A DNA stretch of 11,890 nt from QQUD01 sp039029915 (GTDB taxonomy: Bacteria; Chloroflexota; Anaerolineae; Promineifilales; Promineifilaceae): the NCBI GenBank assembly GCA_039029915.1, contig JBCCFD010000232.1, positions 1 to 11,890 on the forward strand, given 5' to 3'. The position numbers and the translations under genes were made by a program. This document shows, piece by piece, positions 5,661 through 11,890 of the stretch. Each line of letters opens with the position of its first letter. The first letter of the stretch is position 1. Under the pieces are notes generated by a model. That model worked only from the letters and a program-made list of their open reading frames with translations. It was not told the origin of the DNA and did no database searches.

Positions 5661-6920
5661 ATGAGCAAAAAGACGCTTCCAATTATCTTGTTGAATATCG
5701 TCAATGGAATTGGGGGGACCTTGCTCATTCCGGTCCTGCCGCTTGTGGTACGGGATTTGGGATATAGCGACACCATTTTTGGCTTGCTGATGGCCGTTTA
5801 CCCGATTTTTCAATTCTTTGGCGCACCGATACTTGGTGCGATGAGCGACTACTACGGTCGCAAGCCTGTTTTGCTGCTCAGTCAGGCTGGGACATTATTG
5901 AGTTGGATCATCTTCGCCGTTTCTTACTTTGCAACTGGGGCTTTATGGTCGCTGCTGATCATCGCCTTTTCACGCGTGGTTGACGGGGTTACTGGCGGCA
6001 TTCAATCGGTGGCCAATGCTTATCTAGCCGACGTAACCACAGATGAAGAGCGAACGCGGGTATTTTCAATTTTGGGTGCATCGATGGCTGTGGCTCTGAT
6101 GATTGGGCCGTCCTTGGGGAGCTTTGCTTCAGCTGGTCAAATAGGCTATCTTGGGGCAGCGATTTTTGCCATTATTCTGTCAACCATTACCTTGATTGCC
6201 ATGTACTTGATGCTTGATGAGTCCCTCACCGAGGAGCATCGGGCTAAAAGTATGGATCTCAACCCGTTCCACCAACTCAATCTACTTAGCAAGATTCGCA
6301 ATCTTGTCCACGTTCGTTCCTTGACTCGTCTTTTTGCAGCCCGCGCAATTTTCAATCTCATTTTTGGTATCTACTCGACTGTCATTGTCCTGTGGTACGC
6401 CGATCAATTGGGTCTTAACTCAACACAAGTAGGCTTCATGCTTCTTGCCGTTGGGGGCTTTTTAATCGCCAATGAACTACTTCTTTTACCCTTTTTCGAA
6501 AAACGATTTGGTGATTTAGGGACGCTTGTTGCCGGTTTTGCCATCGTACCAATTGGATTCTTGCTTATTCGATTCCCGACGACTGTTTGGCTCTTTCTGC
6601 CAGTGGTTTTTATCTTGATCCTAGGGGTTGCCCTCACCTTCCCCACACTCCAGTCGGTCATTACAAAGGTGGCAGACGAACAGCAGGAGGGAGAGGTGCA
6701 AGGGATTGATACTTCGGTTGGTGCCTTGTTTTCAGCCATTGCACCAATCCTCGGCGGCTTTTTGTATACCCAAATCGGAGGCACCATATTCATTGTTTTG
6801 GCGATTCTTGGGGTGCTCGGCTTTATCTTTTTGTTTGAAAGCAGAACGGTTATCGACGAGGAGCTGCCACATCCTGAAATTCTTCCGGAAGCAAAAGTTC
6901 GGGATCAGTGGCTGGGATAG
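5661..6920 (+). CDS. MFS transporter, drug:H+ antiporter (TetA-like) type
   Basis: A 419-residue protein of about twelve hydrophobic segments, the normal size for this class. Motif A of the loop between segments 2 and 3 reads GAMSDYYGRKPVLL (59-72), with the conserved Asp63, Gly66 and Arg67. FSRVVDG (103-109) supplies the motif-B arginine. GASMAVALMIGPSLGS (139-154) is the antiporter-type motif C in segment 5. Together these place it among proton-coupled exporters related to tetracycline/multidrug efflux proteins, but the substrate cannot be read from sequence. It starts 4 bases after the preceding stop without a clear Shine-Dalgarno, so translation is probably coupled to the upstream gene. 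Operon context with a barrel protein and a membrane protein suggests export of, or protection from, one small molecule. Confidence 0.9.
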   Translation: MSKKTLPIILLNIVNGIGGTLLIPVLPLVVRDLGYSDTIFGLLMAVYPIFQFFGAPILGAMSDYYGRKPVLLLSQAGTLLSWIIFAVSYFATGALWSLLIIAFSRVVDGVTGGIQSVANAYLADVTTDEERTRVFSILGASMAVALMIGPSLGSFASAGQIGYLGAAIFAIILSTITLIAMYLMLDESLTEEHRAKSMDLNPFHQLNLLSKIRNLVHVRSLTRLFAARAIFNLIFGIYSTVIVLWYADQLGLNSTQVGFMLLAVGGFLIANELLLLPFFEKRFGDLGTLVAGFAIVPIGFLLIRFPTTVWLFLPVVFILILGVALTFPTLQSVITKVADEQQEGEVQGIDTSVGALFSAIAPILGGFLYTQIGGTIFIVLAILGVLGFIFLFESRTVIDEELPHPEILPEAKVRDQWLG

Positions 6921-6941
6921 GCTAAAAGAAAAAAATTGTGG

Positions 6942-6953
6942 AAACGGCCGTTT
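6942..6953. repeat. AAACGGCCGTTT, full-length copy of a dispersed palindrome
   Basis: This 12-bp perfect palindrome sits between the MFS stop and the next gene. Its core CGGCCG occurs at 14 places by my count: 719, 1619, 3393, 3762, 4086, 4219, 6945, 7128, 7191, 7469, 8376, 9949, 11143 and 11865 (first base). Base composition predicts about two. Most copies are flanked by A/T and followed by T, and they fall inside genes and gaps alike. This resembles a highly iterated palindrome rather than an operator. Confidence 0.7.
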
Positions 6954-7003
6954 AATTGAGGTCAAACCACAATATTCAAAAATATCTAATAGGAGAAACT
7001 AAA

Positions 7004-8173
7004 ATGAGTAACAATGTTCAAGTAAACGCCCAAGAAATAAAATCTCTTGGGGCTTTAGAATTTAGTGACGAAGGAATACTATTTGTCGGCGATAATGTAT
7101 TAGGCGCCATCATTGCTTTTGATTTGTCGGCCGAAAATAGCCGGACAGAAACGTTTGAGATTAATGTCTACCGTGTAGATGCTCAAGTCGCGGCCGTTTT
7201 AGGAACTGAGCAGAGCAATGTAACGATTAATGACATCGCCGTTCACCCTAAAAGTGGTGAAGTGTACCTATCTGTAAGCCGAGGTCATGGGACTGATGCT
7301 TTGCCCGCTTTGCTAAAGATAGACGAAGCAAATCAGATCCATAATATCGATTTAACCGCTGTTGAATTCAGTTCGCAAGCTCTAAACAACGTGCCCGACA
7401 TCACGCAAAAAATTGCCTTACGTGGTACTGGGGGGGCGCCAACAAAGAAGGAGATTGCCAAATCGAAACGGCCGTTGCGTATGCTTTCGATCGTGTCGCT
7501 AGAGTATCATAAGGGAGAATTATTTGTATCAGGAATCAGTAACGAAGAATTTAGTTCAGTACTCCGTAGGTTGCCCTACCCGTTCAATGGGACAGAAAGC
7601 ATCAGCAATATTGAGATGTATCATATTGTGCACGACAACTACGAAAGTCGGGCACCAATTCGTTCCATGTCAGTGAAGCATATTGATGGGATTGACCAAT
7701 TGGTAGCCGCTTATACCTGTAGTCCTTTGGTGTTGATTCCTATCGACGAACTCACAGATGGAACCAAGGTCAAAGCCAGAACCATTGGGGATATGGGGAA
7801 TGGCCAACCCATTGATATGGTTCCTTTTTCTGTGGGGGATGAGGACATGCTATTCGTCACCAACAATAGTCGAAGCCCACTGGTCATTCCTGTACACGGG
7901 TTGCACAATGCGAAAGCAGTTACGGATCAGGACTTTGAACGAGGCGGTAAACTGGACTTAGACCCCTTGATGCCCTTTGGGCCTATTGGAAAATCGATCA
8001 TGTTTTCGGGGGCTTCCCTGCGTATTGACTTATTGAATGAAAAACAGTTTGTCTCTTTGAATAGAGATGCGGAAACAGGCAGTCTGGATTTGGAAACTGT
8101 TTTTACCACGTTTCCTTTCAAGCTCCATAATATTATTGGAGAATTTGATATCCCGAGCGGAACAAAAGCTTAG
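7004..8173 (+). CDS. Predicted beta-propeller protein, function unknown
   Basis: A 389-residue protein beginning MSNNVQVNAQ. An upstream in-frame TTG (6956) is rejected because AGGAG (6991-6995) lies 8 bases before ATG 7004. There is no signal peptide. Recurrent blade-like units are visible: GILFVGDNVLGAIIAFDL (24-41), INDIAVHPKSGEVYLSVSRG (75-94), LEYHKGELFVSGISN (166-180), LVAAYTCSPLVLIPIDEL (233-250) and MLFVTNNSRSPLVIPV (282-297). This alternation of 'place in series' and 'write out the value' strands is typical of YncE, quinoprotein or lactonase-like propellers. No obvious catalytic motif was identified, though His209-Asp211 and Cys239 lie in well-formed segments. It follows the MFS gene after 83 bases and precedes an Ig-like protein, perhaps its partner. 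The fold call is moderate and the function open. Confidence 0.7.
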   Translation: MSNNVQVNAQEIKSLGALEFSDEGILFVGDNVLGAIIAFDLSAENSRTETFEINVYRVDAQVAAVLGTEQSNVTINDIAVHPKSGEVYLSVSRGHGTDALPALLKIDEANQIHNIDLTAVEFSSQALNNVPDITQKIALRGTGGAPTKKEIAKSKRPLRMLSIVSLEYHKGELFVSGISNEEFSSVLRRLPYPFNGTESISNIEMYHIVHDNYESRAPIRSMSVKHIDGIDQLVAAYTCSPLVLIPIDELTDGTKVKARTIGDMGNGQPIDMVPFSVGDEDMLFVTNNSRSPLVIPVHGLHNAKAVTDQDFERGGKLDLDPLMPFGPIGKSIMFSGASLRIDLLNEKQFVSLNRDAETGSLDLETVFTTFPFKLHNIIGEFDIPSGTKA

Positions 8174-8188
8174 CGGTGCGTCTAATCT

Positions 8189-8251
8189 ATCTTGACGAGT
8201 GAGTTTGGGCCACCTTTAATTTGTCTTATTCAATTCGTTACCCGTCAAGAT
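8189..8251 (+). terminator. Possible terminator after the propeller gene
   Basis: ATCTTGACGAGT (8189-8200) and ACCCGTCAAGAT (8240-8251) form a 12-bp stem with one mismatch around a 39-base loop, followed by the T-rich TATTATTTTGCTTTTTAG. Stem and T-tract suit intrinsic termination of the gene ending at 8173; the long loop does not. If the next protein really begins at 8221 (see that entry), this stem would overlap its coding sequence. Confidence 0.35.
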
Positions 8252-8290
8252 TATTATTTTGCTTTTTAGTCTCTTTCATTTTTTTTAATA

Positions 8291-9355
8291 ATGTCTCGTT
8301 TAGCCATGTACTCACAAACTTCGCCAGCCCCCATTTTACCGAGTGAAATGAAGGGAACCGTTCAACTGAATATTTCGGCCGTTCCAAATCAGAGTGTAGA
8401 AAAATTTGGTTACGAACAGTTATCTGTATTTGTAAAAAATGAAGGAGAAGCATGCGGATCGAATCCCGTTCAGGGACGATATACAATTGAGGACAAGTAT
8501 TTAGTATTTTCTCCATACTTCCCTTTTGAAGGGGGAATAAGCTATGTTGTCAGAACAAAACAGGCTGATACAGATAGTCGTTATGCTTATCAAGAATTTC
8601 AGGTAGGAAAGAAGCCAGCCGTTGATAAAGCAGGGGTTGTAAGCATATACCCATCAGCTGCTGAACTTCCCGAAAACCTGCTGCGCGTCTATATCTATTT
8701 CAATACGCCTATGAAAAAAGGGCAAGCATTGAAACAGATACAATTGACAGATGCAGTTGGCAACGTTGACTCCCATGCCTTTATGGAATTTAAGCAAGAA
8801 CTTTGGAGTGCGGATGGGAAACGTCTAACGATATTGTTTGACCCTGGACGTATAAAAAGAGGTGTTTCTACGAATATGAAGCTGGGTCCAGCCTTGCTTG
8901 AAGGCAAACGATTCTATTTATGCATATCAGGTGGCTGGCAAGATGTCTATGGACAAGAATTGTCGATGGAAACAAGCAAAGAATTTATAGTCGGTAAAGC
9001 GTATCGCCAGCTTATTAGCGTCAATGAATGGGTGCTCCACAAACCAGCGGCAAATAGCTATGATTCCTTAAGCATCTATTTTGATAGAGTCATGGATCAT
9101 GCGTTAGCCCAATCCATGATCCAAATAATAGACGAAAAAAGGACTCCTGTACCTGGAAGGTGGGTAATTCTGGCACAAGACCAACTAGTTCAATTTATGC
9201 CACAGTACAATTGGCAAAATGGGCAGTATCAAATAGTCATTGATAGTCGGTTAGAAGACGTTGCTGGTAATAACCTTCAAACCCCGTTGGATCGAATAGA
9301 GTTAAAGCAAGAAGGTAATAAAAAATCCAATCAAATAATTGATTTCAAAATATGA
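8291..9355 (+). CDS. Ig-like (SbsA/Big_5-type) domain protein, 5' end uncertain
   Basis: Read from ATG 8291 this is 354 residues, mostly beta-strand. Two segments resemble bacterial Ig-like SbsA-type domains. Residues 117-180 run from VVSIYPSAAELPENLLRVY through IYFNTPMKKGQ to LWSADGKRLTILFDPGRIKRG. Residues 258-335 run from LSIYFDRVMDHALAQSMI to DVAGNNL. Both carry the typical 'IYF(N/D)xxM' strand and a late 'D-x-x-G-N' or 'DGKRLTILF' turn. A third, N-terminal domain (about 20-105) has FSPYFPFEGGISYVVR. Such domains are normally extracytoplasmic, yet neither ATG 8291 nor ATG 8306 has a Shine-Dalgarno or a signal peptide. A hydrophobic stretch (LLFCFLVSFIF, about 8251-8283) lies immediately upstream in another frame, separated by a T8 run. 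A one-base deletion in that run would join it as a signal sequence beginning at TTG 8221. The gene is probably real; its start is unsettled. Confidence 0.7.
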   Translation: MSRLAMYSQTSPAPILPSEMKGTVQLNISAVPNQSVEKFGYEQLSVFVKNEGEACGSNPVQGRYTIEDKYLVFSPYFPFEGGISYVVRTKQADTDSRYAYQEFQVGKKPAVDKAGVVSIYPSAAELPENLLRVYIYFNTPMKKGQALKQIQLTDAVGNVDSHAFMEFKQELWSADGKRLTILFDPGRIKRGVSTNMKLGPALLEGKRFYLCISGGWQDVYGQELSMETSKEFIVGKAYRQLISVNEWVLHKPAANSYDSLSIYFDRVMDHALAQSMIQIIDEKRTPVPGRWVILAQDQLVQFMPQYNWQNGQYQIVIDSRLEDVAGNNLQTPLDRIELKQEGNKKSNQIIDFKI

Positions 9356-9539
9356 AATTAATATCTATATCTAAAGCCCTACAACATTTCGCATATTCAC
9401 TAGAAGCAATACACAAAGCATCGGCTAGTTAGCTGAAGGTGATGTTTCTGCCATTCATTTTCCCCTTTCTGAGAAACTTTTTACCTAAAATAAGTACAAG
9501 GCAAACCCTTGTGCTCTTATAAGGGATGTATGCATTGTG

Positions 9540-9561
9540 GGGGCAGCCAGTTGGCCACCCC
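9540..9561 (-). terminator. Hairpin after the minus-strand dehydrogenase gene
   Basis: On the minus strand GGGGTGGCC, AACT, GGCTGCCCC forms a 9-bp stem with two G-U pairs and a 4-base loop, 8 bases after the stop at 9570. No T-run follows, so it may be an RNA-stabilising hairpin or a weak terminator. A second dyad, ACAAGG-CAAAC-CCTTGT (9496-9512), lies farther into this convergent gap. Nothing else was recognised in 9356-9569. Confidence 0.35.
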
Positions 9562-9569
9562 TGTTTAGT

Positions 9570-10580
9570 TTAGTATTTAATGCCTGTAAGTGATTCAGAA
9601 ACTTGCCAAAGTTGATTGGTATCCGCTTGATTGTGTGAGGCATCGTTTGATTGAACCAAAACAGGATACCCTGTCTGCTCCATAAATCCATTGGGGCCGT
9701 AATAGTCGCCACCCTTAACGTTAGGATCAACGGCTGCTCGAATTTGAGGTAAGGCACCCATTGCGGCGCTTTGCATGATGCGTTCAAAAATAGGCATGAT
9801 GATCTTAAAAATCAGCTGGTCTTCCATGTGCCCAGCAAGGTTGGTGTTTGAGCCACCGGGGTGAGCAGATACGGCCATCGCATCTATCCCATTAGCGTTG
9901 AATTTATTCTGTAAGCCTTTTGTAAAGAGGAGGTTAGCCAGCTTGGAACGGCCGTATGCCAAGGCCGGTGAGTACGCATGGCCACCCTCATACATCAGAT
10001 TATCAAAATCCATGGTACCCATGCGGTGTCCCATACTGCTCACATTAACCACGCGTGCCCCAGCCGTTGATTTAATCAAATCCATAAGCTGCCCCGTCAA
10101 GGCAAAGTGCCCGAGGTGATTTGTGCCAAACTGACGCTCAAATCCATCCACCGTATGCCCATACGGCACCATCATAATGCCCGCATTGTTAATCAGCTGA
10201 TCAAGCCGCTGGTATTTTTCTTTAAACGCTTTGACAAATTGCTCGATTGAATCAAGACTGGCCAAATCTAATGTCATCAACTCAATGTTGGCATTAGGGA
10301 TTTCAGCTTTGATCTCGTCAAATGCAGACTGTGCTTTCGCCTGATTGCGGCAGGCCATGATGACGGTTGCACCTTTTCGAGCCAGCTCTTTTGACGTTTC
10401 AAACCCTAAACCGCTGTTGGCACCCGTCACAATAGCTACCTTGCCGGTGAGATCGGGGATATCTGCGGTTGTCCAAACATCATCTTGGGTCGGACTACTG
10501 CTGCGCTGAGATTTTAAATAGGCAGCAATACCAACACCAGCAGCGGCCAATAGCAGGCCACCAATGAATCTTTTTTTCAT
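9570..10580 (-). CDS. Membrane-anchored short-chain dehydrogenase/reductase (retinol dehydrogenase-like)
   Basis: A 336-residue NAD(P)-dependent oxidoreductase of the classical SDR superfamily. Residues 5-21 (FIGGLLLAAAGVGIAAY) form a single N-terminal membrane anchor or uncleaved signal. The Rossmann fold follows: TGANSGLG (52-59), Arg78 in ACRN (suggesting NADP preference), LDLASLDS (104-111), NNAG (131-134), the TNHLGHF segment with Asn154, catalytic Ser in NVSSMG (179-184), and Tyr209-x-x-x-Lys213 in AYGRSK. The full Asn-Ser-Tyr-Lys set is present, so it should be active. The N-S-G-L-G turn and C-terminal HPG region resemble the retinol-dehydrogenase/WWOX-like branch, whose members reduce or oxidise hydrophobic alcohols and carbonyls; the substrate is unknown. 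AAGGA (10590-10594) is 9 bases before the ATG. A paralogue lies upstream at 11278-11890. Copy 2 of the 116-bp repeat sits in its leader. Confidence 0.92.
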   Translation of the reverse strand: MKKRFIGGLLLAAAGVGIAAYLKSQRSSSPTQDDVWTTADIPDLTGKVAIVTGANSGLGFETSKELARKGATVIMACRNQAKAQSAFDEIKAEIPNANIELMTLDLASLDSIEQFVKAFKEKYQRLDQLINNAGIMMVPYGHTVDGFERQFGTNHLGHFALTGQLMDLIKSTAGARVVNVSSMGHRMGTMDFDNLMYEGGHAYSPALAYGRSKLANLLFTKGLQNKFNANGIDAMAVSAHPGGSNTNLAGHMEDQLIFKIIMPIFERIMQSAAMGALPQIRAAVDPNVKGGDYYGPNGFMEQTGYPVLVQSNDASHNQADTNQLWQVSESLTGIKY

Positions 10581-10654
10581 GTCACTGTTTCCTTATTGAT
10601 GTAAATGAAAGAATAACAACTGGTTCGTTTCATGCCAGCAAACTGGTAACGTTT

Positions 10655-10770
10655 TTAAGTGAAACGAAGCTCCTGCTTAGAATAAAACGATGGCGATAAA
10701 CTTCGTTTCCTCGAGGTTCCGAAGCGTTTATCTAACACGGTTTTCAAATTAGAAACTTCGGAACACTTAA
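10655..10770 (-). repeat. 116-bp structured repeat, copy 2
   Basis: The inverted copy of 4291-4406, exactly 116 bases and 105 of 116 identical. Both ends (TTAAGTG, CACTTAA), both arms (GTTCCGAAG/CTTCGGAAC and GAAACGAAG/CTTCGTTTC) and the central CTCGAG are unchanged; all 11 differences lie in the two loops. The inner CCTGC/GCAGG pairing of copy 1 is lost here. It lies 74 bases upstream of the dehydrogenase start, oriented toward that gene as copy 1 is toward its own. The rest of 10581-10882 holds only a possible -10 box. Confidence 0.85.
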
Positions 10771-10791
10771 GCCACGAACCACTGAGGTCTT

Positions 10792-10797
10792 ATTATA
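10792..10797 (-). promoter_or_regulatory. Possible -10 box upstream of repeat copy 2
   Basis: A perfect TATAAT reads on the minus strand at 10797-10792. The hexamer 17 bases upstream (TCTGTC) is a poor -35. If used, transcription would start near 10785, so the whole 116-bp repeat would be the 5' leader of the dehydrogenase mRNA. Confidence 0.35.
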
Positions 10798-10882
10798 GTT
10801 TAGCGCAGAAGGGGGACAGATAGTCGCTTTTTCGGCAAACGCTTAAGTAAAGTTTGGTGATTGGCTGCTTCTGTTTATTTAC

Positions 10883-11188
10883 TTAGATCAGTAAAAGTAT
10901 AATGATGACGATATCAATCCCAATAAATAGTAGCGTCCAGTTACGAAGTTCAGGCATGGCGTTGATTTGAGTGAGTGCGCCGATGACGCCAATTCCGGTT
11001 AGAACGAGGGCCGTCGTGGGTACCCAAGCCAAGCTTGTGGCTAGTAACAAAATACCTAAGATGAGATAGATAACACCATATCCTCCAATGCCGGCGGTGG
11101 TGCTGTTGTTTCCATAGCGAATTGGAATAAAGATGTGTAAAACGGCCGTTATTAAAAACAAAACGGCCACAATTATAGGTATCGTCAT
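10883..11188 (-). CDS. Small four-segment membrane protein, function unknown
   Basis: A 101-residue, almost entirely hydrophobic protein. Probable membrane segments lie at about 3-22, 36-54, 57-75 and 84-101. Short polar links include PIRYGNNSTTAG (22-33) and NAMPELRNW (76-84). No enzymatic motif is visible and I do not recognise a family. AAGG of AAGGCG (11202-11197) is suitably placed about 8-10 bases before the ATG, and there is no better upstream start. It lies between two paralogous short-chain dehydrogenases on the same strand, about 90 bases after the upstream one ends, and could be cotranscribed with it across the inverted repeat at 11210-11266. A role linked to the dehydrogenases is only a guess from position. 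Length and hydrophobicity make it a plausible real gene. Confidence 0.72.
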   Translation of the reverse strand: MTIPIIVAVLFLITAVLHIFIPIRYGNNSTTAGIGGYGVIYLILGILLLATSLAWVPTTALVLTGIGVIGALTQINAMPELRNWTLLFIGIDIVIIILLLI

Positions 11189-11209
11189 TATAAATTCGCC
11201 TTAGTTTTC

Positions 11210-11266
11210 TTCCATCAAAGCGGCAATCATGGTGCCAAATCGCAGTTGTTTACCGCTTTGATGGAA
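11210..11266. repeat. 14-bp perfect inverted repeat between two minus-strand genes
   Basis: TTCCATCAAAGCGG (11210-11223) and CCGCTTTGATGGAA (11253-11266) pair perfectly around 29 bases. It begins 11 bases after the dehydrogenase stop in transcript direction and ends 21 bases before the small gene's ATG. No T-run follows, so a processing or stabilising hairpin, or a regulator site, fits better than a classical terminator. Confidence 0.55.
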
Positions 11267-11277
11267 ATCAAGATTGT

Positions 11278-11890
11278 TTAGAGATAGCTAATTCCTGTTA
11301 ACTCTTCTGATACTTCCCAGAATCTTTTGAGCGTACTAGCATCGTCAAGCGCATCATTACATTTTTGTTCAGCCGGATATCCTCTAAGGCGCATCGTTTT
11401 GGGGCCATAGAAAACGCCCCCTTTGGCGTCAGGTGCGGTTGAAGCATAAAGCTGTGGCAACACACCCATGCTGATATCCTGACCAATCAGTGGTCCAAAG
11501 ATGCCATAAAGAATACGTTCACTTAATGGTGTACCAGACTGCTGCAAGCTGTTTGTCTGCAGGTTTGTCATAACCAAGCCGGGATGAGATGAACTTGAAA
11601 TCGTATTGTGGCCAGCTGCTTTGAGGCGACGGTCAAGCTCTGTCGCAAAAACGGCGTTGGCCAGCTTGCTTTGCCCATAGGCACCCCAGCGACTGTAATT
11701 CTGCTTGCCCATCAAATCATCAAAGTTAATAGCACCATTAAAGGCTGCGCTGCTGGATGTGTTGTGAATTCTAGCGTTTGGTGTGCTGGTGATGACGTCA
11801 AGCAGTAAACCGGTGAGGGCAAAATGTCCAAGATGATTAACACCTAGCTGCATTTCAAACCCGTCGGCCGTTTCGGTTCGCGGAATCGCC
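11278..11890 (-). CDS. Short-chain dehydrogenase/reductase, N-terminus cut by window edge
   Basis: The C-terminal 203 residues of an SDR oxidoreductase paralogous to the one at 9570-10580. The frame stays open to the right edge (AIPRTETADGFEMQLGVNHL), so the internal Met at 11853 is not the start. Visible landmarks are VNHLGHFALTG with the structural Asn, the serine strand (NTSSSAAF), Tyr-x-x-x-Lys in GAYGQSKLAN, SSHPGLVMTN, and the shared ending FWEVSEELTGISYL, which matches QLWQVSESLTGIKY of the paralogue. The cofactor-binding Rossmann N-terminus lies outside the window. Catalytic residues are intact. The pair probably arose by duplication and then diverged in substrate. A small membrane protein follows on the same strand. 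Confidence 0.9.
   Translation of the reverse strand, partial: AIPRTETADGFEMQLGVNHLGHFALTGLLLDVITSTPNARIHNTSSSAAFNGAINFDDLMGKQNYSRWGAYGQSKLANAVFATELDRRLKAAGHNTISSSSHPGLVMTNLQTNSLQQSGTPLSERILYGIFGPLIGQDISMGVLPQLYASTAPDAKGGVFYGPKTMRLRGYPAEQKCNDALDDASTLKRFWEVSEELTGISYL

Noticed and set aside
6404..6793. A 129-codon minus-strand open frame
   Set aside because: It lies wholly inside the MFS gene on the opposite strand, has basic low-complexity content and no ribosome-binding site; it is a shadow of the transporter.
11189..11277. Minus-strand frame reading FGTMIAALMEEN before a stop, as a gene remnant
   Set aside because: Too short to assign, with no start signal, and much of it is dictated by the inverted repeat at 11210-11266.

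Overview
The window carries eleven recognisable genes with short intergenic gaps, two of them cut by the window edges. Base composition is moderate overall but steps visibly from gene to gene, as expected of an accessory or mosaic region. The organism is a bacterium of uncertain placement. A free-living, environmental, gene-rich lineage such as Chloroflexota (Anaerolineae-like) is my best guess. It rests on the NACHT NTPase, the mixed gene content and a strongly over-represented palindrome, CGGCCG (consensus AAACGGCCGTTT), which behaves like a highly iterated palindrome. The cyanobacterial HIP1 octamer GCGATCGC is absent.

Layout. (1) 1-2207, minus: a large NACHT-type STAND NTPase, open at the left edge. 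(2) 2405-4135, plus: a TetR-family repressor whose promoter holds a CCTAC/GTAGG palindrome between its -35 and -10. It is followed by two related palindromes and a folE2 gene (zinc-independent GTP cyclohydrolase). This looks like a self-contained repressor/target unit. (3) 4136-4504: a gene-poor stretch with an orphan ribosome-binding site and copy 1 of a 116-bp structured repeat. (4) 4505-6920, plus: a tight operon of an allene-oxide-cyclase/dirigent-like barrel protein, a six-segment membrane protein and a drug-efflux type MFS transporter. (5) 7004-9355, plus: a predicted beta-propeller protein, then an Ig-like-domain protein whose start may be obscured by a T8 homopolymer. (6) 9570-11890, minus: two paralogous short-chain dehydrogenases with a small four-segment membrane protein between them. 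Copy 2 of the 116-bp repeat lies in the leader of the second dehydrogenase.

The most unusual observation is the 116-bp repeat. Its two copies lie upstream of unrelated genes, in the same orientation relative to the gene downstream. They are about 90% identical, and every one of the 11 differences falls in predicted loops, leaving three stems and a central CTCGAG untouched. It is either a structured leader RNA or a small mobile palindromic element. The other points of note are a TetR-controlled folE2 bracketed by short direct repeats, and the dispersed CGGCCG palindrome.

No tRNA, rRNA, CRISPR array, transposase or integrase was recognised. Functional calls rest on motif recognition by eye. 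No database search was run.
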